From contig NZ_JAEMVA010000003.1 of the NCBI RefSeq assembly GCF_029215955.1, forward strand, positions 1-64,000: 64,000 nt of DNA, written 5' to 3'. The translations under genes and the position numbers were made by a program. The notes beneath the pieces are model-generated. The model saw only the letters and a program-made list of their open reading frames with translations, was not told the DNA's origin and ran no database searches. Below are positions 7,873-17,824 of this stretch, piece by piece. Origin of the DNA: Sulfurimonas sp. SAG-AH-194-I05. GTDB lineage: Bacteria; Campylobacterota; Campylobacteria; Campylobacterales; Sulfurimonadaceae. The number at the start of each line of letters is the position of its first letter. Position 1 is the stretch's first letter.

Positions 7873-9135
7873 ATGGATTACTTACAATTAGAGGGCATTA
7901 AATCGCTCAACGGAACTATCAAAATATCTGGTGCAAAAAATGCATCATTACCTTTAATTGCAATGACTATTCTTGCTAAGAATAGTATTCATATTAAGAA
8001 TTTACCACATGTTGTAGATATAAATACTCTTTTGAAACTTTTAACAAACCTTGGGGCAACATGTGACTTTAGAGACGACCGTGTCGTTGTTGACACTTCT
8101 ACAATCACTGAGACTAAAGCAACCTATGATATTGTTAAAACAATGCGTGCATCTATTTTGGTACTTGGTCCAATTCTTACACGTTTTGGGCATTGTGAAG
8201 TATCACTTCCTGGTGGTTGTGCGATAGGACAACGTCCTGTAGACTTACATCTCAAAGCACTTGAACAAATGGGCGCAAGCATAGCGATTAAAAATGGCTA
8301 TATAGAAGCAAGTGCACCAAATGGATTAAAAGGCTGTCCTATTATTTTTGATAAAATCACAGTTACAGGAACGGCAAATATTGTAATGGCGGCAGCGTTA
8401 GCACATGGAAATACTACGATAACAAATGCGGCACGAGAACCAGAGGTTGTGCAACTTTGTGAAATTTTAAATGCAAATGGTGTCAAAATAGACGGTATCG
8501 GTACTGCTGTTTTAACAGTTCACGGCACAAATGGAAAATGTATAGATATTCAAGAATTTACAGTCATTCCAGATAGAATTGAAGCAGGAACATATCTTTG
8601 TGCTGGTGCAATAACACACTCAGAATTAACTATCTCACATGTTGAGCCAAAACATTTAGGTTCTGTATTGGCTAAGCTTGAAGAGATGGGAAGTACCTTC
8701 ACCCAAACAGAAGACACTATCACCATCCATCCATCACAAAACATTAAACCTGTAAAAATTACAACCCAAGAATATCCTGCTTTTCCAACAGATATGCAAG
8801 CACAATTTTTAGCACTAGCAACACAGGCAGATGGTGTTTCCATAATAGAAGAAAGACTTTTTGAAAACCGTTTTATGCATGTAAGCGAGCTTCAAAGAAT
8901 GGGTGCAGACATTACACTTAATGGTAGTGTAGCAACTGTAAGTGGGAAAAATTCTTTAAGCGGAACAGATGTAATGGCAACGGACTTAAGAGCATCAAGT
9001 GCCTTAGTCTTAGCCGCACTCGTAGCCGAAGGAACAACAAATATTCATAGAATCTACCACCTAGACCGAGGCTATGATAGACTCAAAGAAAAACTTGAAG
9101 ATGTTGGAGCAAAAATTAAAAGGCTCAAAGACTAG
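7873..9135 (+). CDS. murA: UDP-N-acetylglucosamine 1-carboxyvinyltransferase MurA
   Basis: 420 residues, normal length, in the EPSP-synthase fold. It transfers enolpyruvate from PEP to UDP-GlcNAc, the first committed step of peptidoglycan synthesis in the cytoplasm. The UDP-GlcNAc-binding [10 protein letters not shown] is at residues 18-27. The catalytic loop [13 protein letters not shown] carries Cys116, the residue attacked by fosfomycin, so it is not a naturally resistant Asp variant. The gene is monocistronic and convergent with hspR, which ends four bases beyond it. Confidence 0.97.
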   Translation: MDYLQLEGIKSLNGTIKISGAKNASLPLIAMTILAKNSIHIKNLPHVVDINTLLKLLTNLGATCDFRDDRVVVDTSTITETKATYDIVKTMRASILVLGPILTRFGHCEVSLPGGCAIGQRPVDLHLKALEQMGASIAIKNGYIEASAPNGLKGCPIIFDKITVTGTANIVMAAALAHGNTTITNAAREPEVVQLCEILNANGVKIDGIGTAVLTVHGTNGKCIDIQEFTVIPDRIEAGTYLCAGAITHSELTISHVEPKHLGSVLAKLEEMGSTFTQTEDTITIHPSQNIKPVKITTQEYPAFPTDMQAQFLALATQADGVSIIEERLFENRFMHVSELQRMGADITLNGSVATVSGKNSLSGTDVMATDLRASSALVLAALVAEGTTNIHRIYHLDRGYDRLKEKLEDVGAKIKRLKD

Positions 9136-9139
9136 TCAT

Positions 9140-9517
9140 TTATTCTTGAAAAATTATCATCTCATAAATACTTCTTGTTGTAACCATCGCTTTATTTGGT
9201 GCTACTGCATAAGCATTATTTGTTTTTTCAAGCTTATAACGTAGTTCAGCAATTTCAGTTTCCATAGAATCAACATTTTCTTTTAAACGTAAAATAATAT
9301 CAACACCTGCTAAATTTACACCAAGTTCACGAGTAAGTCTTAAAATGAGTTTTATTCTATCTATATCTCTTTGGGAGTAAAGTCGTATACGCCCATTCGT
9401 TCTTGAAGGACATATAAGGTTTTCTCTTTCATACTGCCGTAGCGTTTGAGGGTGAATATCTAAAATTTTTGCAACAATGCTAATTAAATAAACTGGTTCG
9501 TCATACTGATGTATCAT
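9140..9517 (-). CDS. hspR: Heat-shock repressor HspR (MerR family)
   Basis: 125 residues. The N-terminal winged helix (VYLISIVAKILDIHPQTLRQ, then YERENLICPSRTNGRIRLYS) is that of HspR, followed by a coiled-coil dimerisation region. In Campylobacter and Helicobacter HspR represses the cbpA-hspR, clpB and chaperone operons through HAIR inverted repeats, often with DnaK as co-repressor. Here the gene follows cbpA by four bases with a good AAAGGAG site, and HAIR-like operators lie in front of both cbpA (10471-10491) and clpB (31257-31277) in this window. Confidence 0.93.
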   Translation of the reverse strand: MIHQYDEPVYLISIVAKILDIHPQTLRQYERENLICPSRTNGRIRLYSQRDIDRIKLILRLTRELGVNLAGVDIILRLKENVDSMETEIAELRYKLEKTNNAYAVAPNKAMVTTRSIYEMIIFQE

Positions 9518-9521
9518 GTGA

Positions 9522-10421
9522 TTACTCCTTTGGAAGTTTTTTTCTCATTACCTCTACTAAGTCTTCATCTAAATCATCTATTTTAGGTAAAATAATATTT
9601 ACTTTTAAATATAAATCACCTCGAACCTTGGTTTTACGGTTCATAGCTCCCATCTCCTTTACACGAAATCTTTGGCCATTTTTTGTATTTTGAGGAACTT
9701 TAAGTTTTATTTCTTTTTCTAATGTTTCTATTGCTATTTTATCGCCAAATAAAGCAGCCGATAAAGGAATATTAAAAACTTTTACTAAATCATTTTCTTC
9801 TCTTTCGTAATCAGGACTACTCGCAACTGTAATTTTTAAAAACAGGTCACCTGCACGACCATTTTGTGCATGACCCTTGCCTTTCACTCTCATTTTTTCA
9901 CCACTGTTCACACCAGCAGGAATTTTAATGTCAAATCTTTCACCATTAACAGAAACAGAATGCGATCCACCAAGAATAGAAACAACAAAAGGAACTGTAA
10001 TACTTGTTTCTATATCTAAGTTAGGAGCTTGCTGTTGTCCACCAAAACCACCTCCACCAAATGGATTTCCACCACCGCCAAAGGGATTACCTCCACCACC
10101 GAATCCACCTCCGCCACCAGAGAACATTTGTCTTAAAATATCGTCTAAATCACCTTGACCATGGCTACCGTGAGAGCGAGAGAAGTCACTAAAATTCTGA
10201 CCTCCAAACATATTGTCACCCATTTGATCATACTGCGATTTTTTCTTCTTATCGCTTAATATTTCATATGCTGAGTTAATCTCTTTAAATTTATCTTCAG
10301 CTCCTGCATCGCTATTTACATCAGGATGATATTGTCTTGCAAGTTTTCTATACGCTTTTTTAATTTCTGCTTCACTAGCACCCTCGTTAATTTCAAGTGT
10401 TTTATATAATGATTTTGCCAT
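9522..10421 (-). CDS. cbpA: CbpA-type DnaJ co-chaperone
   Basis: 299 residues. The J domain occupies residues 1-70 with the HPD motif at 32-34, which stimulates DnaK ATPase. A Gly/Phe-rich linker (about 70-135) contains repeated GGGGNPF units. There is no cysteine zinc finger, so this is a class B J protein like CbpA rather than DnaJ. Two C-terminal substrate-binding beta domains follow. It forms an operon with hspR, as in other Campylobacterota, behind a HAIR-like operator and sigma-70 promoter. Confidence 0.95.
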   Translation of the reverse strand: MAKSLYKTLEINEGASEAEIKKAYRKLARQYHPDVNSDAGAEDKFKEINSAYEILSDKKKKSQYDQMGDNMFGGQNFSDFSRSHGSHGQGDLDDILRQMFSGGGGGFGGGGNPFGGGGNPFGGGGFGGQQQAPNLDIETSITVPFVVSILGGSHSVSVNGERFDIKIPAGVNSGEKMRVKGKGHAQNGRAGDLFLKITVASSPDYEREENDLVKVFNIPLSAALFGDKIAIETLEKEIKLKVPQNTKNGQRFRVKEMGAMNRKTKVRGDLYLKVNIILPKIDDLDEDLVEVMRKKLPKE

Positions 10422-10456
10422 TTTTTTCCTAGAAGTATAATAAGTTATTTAAGCCA

Positions 10457-10491
10457 ATTATATCATATAAGTTGAGTGGAAGGCAAGCAAG
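10457..10491 (-). promoter_or_regulatory. cbpA-hspR promoter with HAIR-like HspR operator
   Basis: On the minus strand a -35-like TTGCCT (plus 10481-10486) and a perfect TATAAT (10457-10462) are separated by 18 bases. Overlapping the -35 is CTTGCTT, seven bases, then ACTCAAC (10471-10491), matching the HAIR consensus CTTGAGT-N7-ACTCAAG at 5/7 and 6/7 positions with the exact 7-base gap. Autoregulation of cbpA-hspR by HspR is the expected role. Confidence 0.72.
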
Positions 10492-10535
10492 TTTCTAGTT
10501 AATTTTCCATCAAGAAAACAAAAAAGTAATGTAAA

Positions 10536-10650
10536 TTCAAGGCGCATAGTAAGGAAGCGTACTTTTTGTACGTGACGAACGTAGCAACGCAGATCTAGGC
10601 TAAAGCCTGACACAGCATTTCACTAAATGAAATGTCGTGCGTACGTTGCT
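10536..10650. repeat. Structured intergenic element between cbpA and purH
   Basis: A G+C-richer segment in the 238-base gap between the cbpA promoter side and the purH stop. It contains three perfect hairpins: CGTAC/GTACG with a T5 loop (10558-10572), AGGC/GCCT with TAAA (10597-10608), and CATTTC/GAAATG with a 7-base loop (10616-10634). An outer inverted repeat AGCAACG (10583-10589) pairs with CGTTGCT (10644-10650). No ORF lies in it. It looks like a dispersed repeat or a small mobile remnant that may also end transcription of purH. Confidence 0.45.
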
Positions 10651-10659
10651 ATTTTAATT

Positions 10660-12195
10660 TTAATGTAAGAAGTGGCGTACTTCTGAAAAATACAGACTCA
10701 TTCCAAACTCATTAGCAGCTGCAATTATCTCTTCATCACGAATACTTCCACCAGGCTCAATAATATTTTTCACACCAGCCTCTGCTGCTGCATCTATTGA
10801 ATCACGGAATGGAAAGAATGCTTCTGAGGCAAGTGCTGCACCTGTTACATCAAGACCCATATCTTTTGCTTTTTTCAAAGCACATTGGGCAGCATCAACA
10901 CGCGAAGTCATACCCATACCAACAGCAACCATTGCAGAATTTTTAACATACACTACGCAGTTTGATTTTGTAAGAGATGCTACTTTATATGCAATTTCCA
11001 TATCTTTCATATCAGCTTCTGAGGCTGCATTTTTAGATACTAACTTTGCATTTTTAACTTCATCAGCTCCAACTTTATCTGCATCTTGAAATACAAATCC
11101 CCCATCCACATGCTTAAAGTCTTTTTTATCATTTGCAAGTATTAACTTATCTGAACCCATTTCAAAGAGCTTTATACGTTTTTTCTTTGCAAAAACCTCT
11201 TGTGCTTCATCTGTAATACGACCAGCAATAACAACTTCTAAGAAGATTTCATTCATTTTCTCAGCCATCTCTTTATTTACCACACCATTAACTGCAACAA
11301 CACCACCAAATGCTGAAACAGGATCACATTTTAATGCTTCCGTATACGCTTCTAAAAGTGTGTCTTTAATAGCAAAGCCACATGGGTTACCATGCTTAGA
11401 AATACATACGGCATTGTCATCACCAAAAGCTCTTGCAATTTTAACAGCACCATTAAGGTCATTTAAGTTATTAAAACTCGCTTCGCCTTTTAGCGTTGTA
11501 AAGTTCTCTGAAAAATGTGTATCGAACTCATATAATGCACCTTTTTGATGAGGGTTTTCACCATAACGTGTAGCCATTACTTTATTTCCCACTATAAATT
11601 GTTTCTCACCAAAACCATCATTAAAACGTTCATTCATATAATTTGCTATCATAGAATCATATGCCGCTGTGTGTTCATACGCTTTTATCATGTATCCACG
11701 ACGAAAATCTTTTGTATTTTTTTCATTCTCAATTGCATCGATAACTTCACTATAATCTTCAACATTTGTAACAATAATTACAGCATCAAAATTCTTAGCT
11801 GCTGAACGGACCATTGCTGGTCCACCGATATCGATATTTTCAATTATTGCATCGAAGTCATCAGTTTTTTCAATAGTTTCTTTAAATGGATAAAGATTAA
11901 CACATACAAGATCTATTGATGTAACACCTAATTCTTTTGCTTGATCAAGATGAGATTGCTTGTCACGACGATGTAAAATACCACCATGAACATAAGGATT
12001 TAATGTTTTAACACGTCCTTCAAAACACTCAGGAAACTTTGTAACTTCATCAATTTCAATAGCTTTCACACCTGCTTCAACTAATTTTTTATATGTTCCA
12101 CCCGTAGAAATGATTTCATAATCATTGTTTACTAAAGAAATACAAAACTCAACTATACCCGCTTTATCACTTACGCTTACTAATGCTCTTTTCAC
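10660..12195 (-). CDS. purH: Bifunctional AICAR transformylase / IMP cyclohydrolase PurH
   Basis: 511 residues. The N-terminal MGS-like IMP cyclohydrolase domain begins [15 protein letters not shown] with the STGGT motif at about 32-36. The C-terminal AICAR transformylase domain holds the catalytic Lys-His motif ([12 protein letters not shown]) and ends with the usual RHFLH. It catalyses the last two steps of IMP synthesis. The start is GTG (AAAGGTG box upstream). purL lies 2.4 kb upstream on the same strand but separated by other genes, so the two are not one operon. Confidence 0.97.
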   Translation of the reverse strand: MKRALVSVSDKAGIVEFCISLVNNDYEIISTGGTYKKLVEAGVKAIEIDEVTKFPECFEGRVKTLNPYVHGGILHRRDKQSHLDQAKELGVTSIDLVCVNLYPFKETIEKTDDFDAIIENIDIGGPAMVRSAAKNFDAVIIVTNVEDYSEVIDAIENEKNTKDFRRGYMIKAYEHTAAYDSMIANYMNERFNDGFGEKQFIVGNKVMATRYGENPHQKGALYEFDTHFSENFTTLKGEASFNNLNDLNGAVKIARAFGDDNAVCISKHGNPCGFAIKDTLLEAYTEALKCDPVSAFGGVVAVNGVVNKEMAEKMNEIFLEVVIAGRITDEAQEVFAKKKRIKLFEMGSDKLILANDKKDFKHVDGGFVFQDADKVGADEVKNAKLVSKNAASEADMKDMEIAYKVASLTKSNCVVYVKNSAMVAVGMGMTSRVDAAQCALKKAKDMGLDVTGAALASEAFFPFRDSIDAAAEAGVKNIIEPGGSIRDEEIIAAANEFGMSLYFSEVRHFLH

Positions 12196-12302
12196 TATTT
12201 ACACCTTTTAACAAATATGCACATCGATATTTTAAATTATAGAATTTTATCTAATTATAGTTGAGATAATGGTAAACTATATAAAAATTGGGAGTAAGAT
12301 AT

Positions 12303-13256
12303 ATGAAAAATATTGCTATTATTTGTTCTGGCGGTGATGTATCAGGAATGAATCCGGCACTGAAACATTTCGTCGAATATGCTTTGGAGAAAAATCTACA
12401 TCCCTATTTCGTTTATAACGGCTATGAGGGACTTATCGACAATGCTATAAAGCAGGTAAGTTATTCAGATGTAGCAGGAATTATTACACGTGGAGGTACC
12501 ATCATAGGAAGTGCACGTAGTAAGCGTTTTATGCAAAAAGAGTATAGAAGAATTGCGAAAAATAATCTTGATTCACTTGGAATCCACATGCTAATCGTTC
12601 TTGGTGGAGATGGTTCATTTAAAGGTCTTGATATATTTTATAAGGAACATGGTGTCAAGTTTTGTGGTATTCCATCCACTATAGATAATGATATCTATGG
12701 AACGGACTATTGTCTAGGTGTTGATACTGCCTTAAACATAATTAAAACTTCGATTGATGCAATTAGAGATACTGCTTCATCCTTTAAAAGAGCCTTCGTA
12801 ATTGAAACTATGGGACGAGACTGTGGCTATTTAGCATTAGTTTCACATTTAACCTCAGGGTCTGAACTTTGTCTCATTCCAGAGTTAGCATGTGATTTAG
12901 TAAAATACGAAGAAAAATTTAAAATACAAATGAAAAATGGTCGGAACTATTTTATTGCCATTGTATCTGAGGGAATAGAAAAAAGCGCACAAGATATTGC
13001 TGATTGGTTTGAAGAAAAAGTTGGTATAGAATCTCGTGTTTCAGTTCTTGGTCATATTCAAAGAGGTGGTAATCCCACAATTTATGATAGGCTCATGGCA
13101 TATAAGTTTATTACACATGCTATAAACGCACTTTTAAACTCTACTAATAAGAGTATAGTTTGTTATGATACAAATGGCTTTAGCTTAAAAAGTATTGATA
13201 CTGTGGTAAATAAACAAAAAGAACTAGACACAAATCTTTTAAAATTTCTTCATTAG
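12303..13256 (+). CDS. pfkA: 6-phosphofructokinase
   Basis: 317 residues from the ATG at 12303, chosen because GGGAGTAAG precedes it; a TTG five codons earlier has no such support. Phosphofructokinase motifs are clear: SGGDVSGMN (phosphate loop), GGDGSFKG with Ser after Gly as in ATP-dependent enzymes, PSTIDND with the catalytic Asp, and ETMGRDCGYLA. It phosphorylates fructose-6-phosphate in glycolysis. Many Campylobacter and Helicobacter lack this enzyme, so its presence with fbaA points to a complete Embden-Meyerhof route or glycogen use. Confidence 0.93.
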   Translation: MKNIAIICSGGDVSGMNPALKHFVEYALEKNLHPYFVYNGYEGLIDNAIKQVSYSDVAGIITRGGTIIGSARSKRFMQKEYRRIAKNNLDSLGIHMLIVLGGDGSFKGLDIFYKEHGVKFCGIPSTIDNDIYGTDYCLGVDTALNIIKTSIDAIRDTASSFKRAFVIETMGRDCGYLALVSHLTSGSELCLIPELACDLVKYEEKFKIQMKNGRNYFIAIVSEGIEKSAQDIADWFEEKVGIESRVSVLGHIQRGGNPTIYDRLMAYKFITHAINALLNSTNKSIVCYDTNGFSLKSIDTVVNKQKELDTNLLKFLH

Positions 13257-13266
13257 GATACTACAC

Positions 13267-13560
13267 ATGCAAGAACTTTACAAATTTCTTATCTTTGAAA
13301 CATTTATCTCACATGGTATGCTTTTTATTTTTTACTATTTAGGAGCTATCTTTCTCCCTTTTATAGGTTTTATCTACGCTAAAAAACTGTACCAATATCC
13401 AAAAGACTCTCTAAATAAGATGCTTCCCAATTCTTATAAAGTAAAACTCATTGCTCTGAGTGTTATGTTCTTTCTTTTTATGGAAATACTTTGGAGAATG
13501 ATGTTTGAATACTTATTTGCTTTTTTACAAATGAGAGATGCGCTTCTATTATCACAATAA
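13267..13560 (+). CDS. Small membrane protein of unknown function (97 aa)
   Basis: Two hydrophobic segments (about 17-40 and 62-82) with a basic loop between them suggest a small inner-membrane protein. No family is recognised. It begins ten bases after pfkA with an AGGA site and is probably co-transcribed with it. Confidence 0.6.
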   Translation: MQELYKFLIFETFISHGMLFIFYYLGAIFLPFIGFIYAKKLYQYPKDSLNKMLPNSYKVKLIALSVMFFLFMEILWRMMFEYLFAFLQMRDALLLSQ

Positions 13561-13588
13561 TTTGATATATTGTAAAATTTAATCACAA

Positions 13589-13622
13589 TTGTAACTATAT
13601 TGTAATTATTATCTATTATAAT
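13589..13622 (+). promoter_or_regulatory. Promoter with tandem TTGTAA operator for the 13650 gene
   Basis: TTGTAA occurs at 13589-13594 and again at 13600-13605 (11-bp period), then 11 bases, then a perfect TATAAT at 13617-13622. A third TTGTAA lies at 13570-13575. The arrangement is nearly the same as at the pit promoter (59211-59245) and resembles OmpR/PhoB-type direct-repeat operators that replace the -35 box. Confidence 0.55.
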
Positions 13623-13649
13623 TCCATAAATAACAAAAGGAGTTATCAA

Positions 13650-13892
13650 ATGAAAAGTATAATAATTTTACTTTTAGCAATCGGTTCATTGTCTGCACTT
13701 AGTATAGAGCAATTATCAAAAAATATTCACAAGATGGAAAAAGCTCGTGAGACACAAAGAGAAATATTATCTATGGATGTAGATATGAGAGAATATAGAA
13801 GATCATTTATAGAAAAAAGAAGAGATGCAAAGTCTCCAGTTATATCAAAGATGATACAACTAAGAGACAAAAATAGAGAGAGTGTTAATTAG
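13650..13892 (+). CDS. Small secreted helical protein (80 aa)
   Basis: An N-terminal signal peptide (about residues 1-16, ending SLSA) is followed by a charged, helical mature part of about 64 residues rich in Lys, Arg, Glu and Met. No family is recognised. A strong AAGGAG site precedes the ATG, and the promoter carries a tandem TTGTAA element shared with the phosphate transporter gene pit, so co-regulation is likely. A hairpin at 13901-13915 ends transcription. Confidence 0.65.
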   Translation: MKSIIILLLAIGSLSALSIEQLSKNIHKMEKARETQREILSMDVDMREYRRSFIEKRRDAKSPVISKMIQLRDKNRESVN

Positions 13893-13900
13893 TATACCAA

Positions 13901-13920
13901 GTGATTAAAAATCACCTTTT
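13901..13920 (+). terminator. Terminator after the 13650 gene
   Basis: GTGATT and AATCAC form a 6-bp stem around AAA, followed by CTTTT. It overlaps the last codons of the convergent DUF302 gene, so it may act on both strands. Confidence 0.5.
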
Positions 13921-14474
13921 GCTGCACGAGCAGGTATACCTGTCATAGAAGCTTGAACTATTGTAGCGAGTTCTAACATTTTTGGAGAAAGTGGTTGACC
14001 ACCGTGGATCATCAGAGTTAAATCCATTGTATATAAAATTCTATCACCATTTCCAAATTCTATAAGCATAATTCTACAAGGCATAAAACCACCATAATGT
14101 GGAGAATAATTCATAAATACTTTTGCAATTTGAAGACTACATAAAGAAAAAATTCTTGCATGTTTAACTTCAGTTCCCTTAGCATTTTCTTCAGTAAACA
14201 TCTTAATGTCACCAGTGATTCTCATATTTGCTTCTTCTGTTAAAGCATATATAGATTCAGCAACATCTTCATTTGTTACATCTTCATCAACTTTGTATTC
14301 TAAAATCATAGCTTCAGCAGCATTTCCAGTTTCTAAAACGGTTCCAAACATATCCATATAAGCAGGAAGAGCACCAGAATCTAGTTTACTAACTTGTGAA
14401 CCAAACATTACAGCACCAATAATTACTATAACTGATACCAAAGCACCAATCATTGCGAGTATATTTTTTAACAT
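13905..14474 (-). CDS. DUF302-family membrane-anchored protein
   Basis: 189 residues with an N-terminal membrane anchor (about 4-26) and a periplasmic DUF302-like domain. Recognisable segments are HARIFSLCSLQIAKVFMNYS, then MPCRIMLIEFGNGDRILYT. The molecular function of DUF302 proteins is not established; they are common in sulfur-oxidising bacteria, and some bind metals or nucleotide-like ligands. The two cysteines (in SLCSL and MPCRI) might bind a ligand. It has an AAGG site and appears monocistronic. Confidence 0.8.
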   Translation of the reverse strand: MLKNILAMIGALVSVIVIIGAVMFGSQVSKLDSGALPAYMDMFGTVLETGNAAEAMILEYKVDEDVTNEDVAESIYALTEEANMRITGDIKMFTEENAKGTEVKHARIFSLCSLQIAKVFMNYSPHYGGFMPCRIMLIEFGNGDRILYTMDLTLMIHGGQPLSPKMLELATIVQASMTGIPARAAKGDF

Positions 14475-14554
14475 AAAAATAGCCTTATTTTAAATTTTAA
14501 GTATGAAATTTTATACTATTAAACTTAATATAAAATAACAATTATTATTTTATT

Positions 14555-16771
14555 TTATATATCTCTCTCAATTACTCTTTTAAATGTATTAAAATAATTA
14601 TCTTTTAAAGTTTTCATATCCATAGAAACATCATTTACTTTAAGGAGAGATCCACCAACTGAACCAATTTTTTCAATAGCCATTGCTTCATCAAGCATTG
14701 CTTCAAAAGCTTCACAGTTTTCAGGTTTCACTTCAATAATAGCACGACTCATCGACTCGGAAAAAATATCTCTAGTATCAGATACACTCATTTCAACATC
14801 ACAACCAAGACCAGATGTAGCTACCATTTTTGCTAATGCAATGGCAACACCACCAGAACTTGCATCTTTTGCACATTCTAGTAGTTTTTTCTTGTTCGCT
14901 TCAATAACGAGCTCCCAAAGAGCTAATTCATTTTTATAGTTTATGTCAGGTAAAATTCCCCCAACAATTCCACATACTTCTTTCATATAAAGAGAACCAC
15001 CAAATTCTGATTTTGATTCACCAACTAAATAAAGAGCATTGCCTTGCGCCTGAAATGATGACATCAAAACATTGTTTTGGTCATCATTAACACCCACAGT
15101 AGCAATAGAAGGAGTTGGAAAAACAGAAATACCATTTGTTTCGTTATACAGTGAAACATTACCACCAATAACAGGAGTAGTAAGCTCTGCACATGCTTCT
15201 TTGATCCCTAAACATCCTTGAGCAAACTGCCACATAACTTCAGGATTTTGAGGGTTACCGTAGTTAAGACAATCTGTAATAGCTAAAGGTCTAGCACCAC
15301 TCATAGCCACATTTCTTCCAGCTTCCATAACAGCTGCTGCTGCTCCACCCTTGGGGTCTATATAGCAATAGCGAACATTACAATCAGACGACATAGCTAA
15401 AGCTTTGCCATTTTCTTTTACACGAATAACAGAAGCGTCAAGCATGCCACCATTTTTAATAGTATTTGTTTGTACCATTGAATCATACTGTGTATATATC
15501 CAAGACTTATCTACTACTTCCATAGACTTTATAAGTGTTTCAAAAGCATTCTGATTTGAAACTTTATCGAAGCTATCAATTGTAACAGAAGCTAAGTCAG
15601 CTAAATATGCTGGTTTACTCATTGGACGATTAAGTTCAGGTGCTTCTTCACTTACAGGGTCAACTGGAACTTCTCCACATTTTTCACCTTCCCAAAAAAG
15701 TTCCATATTTCCAGTAGCTGTAACTTCACCAATAACAGCAGCATCTAAGTCCCACTTTTCAAAAATGTCAATAATCGCTTGTTCTGAACCTTTTTTAGCA
15801 CACAAAAGCATACGTTCTTGAGATTCACTAAGCATAAAATCATAAGGAGTCATATTTTCTTCACGCGCTGGAACTTTGTCGAGGTGCATAATCATTCCTG
15901 AGCCTGAACGTCCAGCCATTTCAAATGAAGAAGAAGTAAGACCCGCTGCACCCATATCTTGAATACCTATTACATGGTCTGTTTTAAAAAGTTCCATACA
16001 AGCTTCAAGTAGAAGTTTTTCTGTAAAAGGATCACCCACTTGAACAGTAGGACGAAGTGATTTTGATTCTTCTGTGAATGAATCAGAACTCATTACAGCC
16101 CCACCAAGACCATCACGACCTGTTTTTGCACCAACATACATTACTGGATTTCCAACACCCTCAGCAACGCCAAGGAAAATCTCATCAGCCTTACAAATAC
16201 CAAGATTAAAAGCATTTACAAGAATATTTCCATTATAACACTCATCAAAACTCACTTCACCACCAATAGTAGGAACACCCATACAGTTACCATAACCACC
16301 TATTCCCTCAGTTACGCCACGAACTAAGTATCTTTGGTGTGCTGCGCTTTTGTCATCATTTAAAACATTACCAAAACGAAGAGAATTTAATGATGCAACG
16401 GGACGAGCACCCATAGTAAAGACATCACGCATAATCCCACCAACACCAGTTGCAGCACCTTGATATGGTTCTATAAAAGATGGATGATTATGTGATTCCA
16501 TCTTAAAAACAGCTGCATACCCATCACCGATATCAATGACACCAGCATTTTCACCAGGACCCTGAATAACCCAAGGAGCTTTAGTAGGAAAACCTTTTAA
16601 ATGCACTTTTGATGATTTATAAGAGCAGTGCTCACTCCACATAGCCGAAAACACACCAAGTTCAACAAGGTTTGGTTCACGTTTTAAAATCTCTTTAATA
16701 TGCGTATAATCTTCTTGAGAAAGCTTATGGTTCGATAATTGTGTATCTATATCTGCTAATTGTTGGCTCAC
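14555..16771 (-). CDS. purL: Phosphoribosylformylglycinamidine synthase subunit PurL
   Basis: 738 residues, the small-type PurL that works with separate PurS and PurQ subunits. The ATP-grasp-unrelated AIRS fold is marked by [20 protein letters not shown] near residue 90 and [15 protein letters not shown]. It converts FGAR, glutamine and ATP to FGAM in purine synthesis. The start is GTG at 16771 with AGGA six bases upstream; an ATG two bases earlier is out of frame. It follows the Gre gene by about 80 bases. Confidence 0.97.
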   Translation of the reverse strand: MSQQLADIDTQLSNHKLSQEDYTHIKEILKREPNLVELGVFSAMWSEHCSYKSSKVHLKGFPTKAPWVIQGPGENAGVIDIGDGYAAVFKMESHNHPSFIEPYQGAATGVGGIMRDVFTMGARPVASLNSLRFGNVLNDDKSAAHQRYLVRGVTEGIGGYGNCMGVPTIGGEVSFDECYNGNILVNAFNLGICKADEIFLGVAEGVGNPVMYVGAKTGRDGLGGAVMSSDSFTEESKSLRPTVQVGDPFTEKLLLEACMELFKTDHVIGIQDMGAAGLTSSSFEMAGRSGSGMIMHLDKVPAREENMTPYDFMLSESQERMLLCAKKGSEQAIIDIFEKWDLDAAVIGEVTATGNMELFWEGEKCGEVPVDPVSEEAPELNRPMSKPAYLADLASVTIDSFDKVSNQNAFETLIKSMEVVDKSWIYTQYDSMVQTNTIKNGGMLDASVIRVKENGKALAMSSDCNVRYCYIDPKGGAAAAVMEAGRNVAMSGARPLAITDCLNYGNPQNPEVMWQFAQGCLGIKEACAELTTPVIGGNVSLYNETNGISVFPTPSIATVGVNDDQNNVLMSSFQAQGNALYLVGESKSEFGGSLYMKEVCGIVGGILPDINYKNELALWELVIEANKKKLLECAKDASSGGVAIALAKMVATSGLGCDVEMSVSDTRDIFSESMSRAIIEVKPENCEAFEAMLDEAMAIEKIGSVGGSLLKVNDVSMDMKTLKDNYFNTFKRVIERDI

Positions 16772-16850
16772 ATGGAATCCTAAAATATTATTTTTGGTTT
16801 TAAAGAGGGATTATAACTAAAATCGACTAAGAGAATTTTTAATATTTCGC

Positions 16851-17363
16851 TTAGTGAAAGGCAAAATCATTTTGCGTTCGTATATTCTTTTTTAGAGAAA
16901 AAATATTTTTATATACTATTGTTATAATTTCGTATTCTTTATTTGCATGTGGAAGTTTAATTCTAAACGTATCATCAACCTCTTTTCCTAGCATAGCTTT
17001 AGCCAAAGGAGAATGTATTGAAATAAGTCCATTTTCTGGCTCACTTTCTAGTACTCCACAAAGAGTATACTTTATCTCTTCCTCAGTATCCATATCAACT
17101 ATAGTAATAGTGCTGCCAAAACTCACCTTAACATGTGAAAATTGTGAGGGGTCAATAATTCGTGATTTTTGTATGAGAGAGTTTAAATAAAAAAGACGTT
17201 TGTCTATAAATCGTAATTTTTCTTTAGCTGCATGGTAGTCGGCATTTTCACTTCTATCACCTTGAGCAGCAGCCACAAGTTTTTCTTCTGCTGTTTTTGG
17301 CTTTTCAACTTCTAACAAAAATTTAAACTCTTCTGTTAAAAGATCATAGCCTTCTAAAGTCAT
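16851..17363 (-). CDS. Transcription cleavage factor of the GreA/GreB family
   Basis: 170 residues. The N-terminal coiled coil carries GDRSENADYHAAKEKLRFID, where GDRSENADY and the following IDKRL are closer to GreB than to GreA (which usually has GDLSENAEY). The acidic tip residues that enter the RNA polymerase secondary channel are present. A C-terminal FKBP-like domain is followed by an unusual hydrophobic and basic tail. It rescues backtracked RNA polymerase. I leave the symbol open between greA and greB. Confidence 0.85.
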   Translation of the reverse strand: MTLEGYDLLTEEFKFLLEVEKPKTAEEKLVAAAQGDRSENADYHAAKEKLRFIDKRLFYLNSLIQKSRIIDPSQFSHVKVSFGSTITIVDMDTEEEIKYTLCGVLESEPENGLISIHSPLAKAMLGKEVDDTFRIKLPHANKEYEIITIVYKNIFSLKKNIRTQNDFAFH

Positions 17364-17373
17364 AGGTTCTTTA

Positions 17374-17700
17374 CTAATGATTAAAACCTATTATATAGTA
17401 TGTTTCTTTATTCTCTAACTTATTCACTGTTACTTTAAACTTATCAGAAAAATGTTGTATTTTTTCATGTGCTTCTTGTGCTAATGCAGTACTTGCTGCT
17501 TCAACTTTAATCTTAAAATAATTTTCTGAATTTGATAACGCTATGAAAGAGCCGTCCACACGTAAATGGTCGTGCAAGTCCATTATATGTTTTTGAATTT
17601 TAGAATACCCTTTCGTATTCTCCTCAATTGCTTGTAGTTGTTTGACTAAAGCTTCATTTGGTGCATAACCTAGTTGTATTAACATTGCATCTTTTTGCAT
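17374..17700 (-). CDS. Conserved-looking hypothetical protein (108 aa)
   Basis: A soluble alpha/beta protein with no signal or membrane segment. The order of elements (short helix, long helix, beta pair, helix, two strands) is compatible with a small ferredoxin-like fold, but no family is recognised. A good AAAGGATG site precedes the ATG. It lies ten bases upstream of the Gre gene, so the two are probably one transcript. Confidence 0.65.
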   Translation of the reverse strand: MQKDAMLIQLGYAPNEALVKQLQAIEENTKGYSKIQKHIMDLHDHLRVDGSFIALSNSENYFKIKVEAASTALAQEAHEKIQHFSDKFKVTVNKLENKETYYIIGFNH

Positions 17701-17824
17701 ATTTTACATCCTTTTGATATTTTGAAAAAAATAATATCACTTTTATGTAAATATTCAGTATTTATTAACAAAGATGCACTATAATATTGCAAATAACTAA
17801 AATATCACAATAAGAGAGCGTAAT

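Noticed and set aside
16826-16855. Terminator between the Gre gene and purL
   Set aside because: ACTAAG and CTTAGT pair, but the loop is about 18 bases and no T-run follows on the minus strand, so support is too weak.
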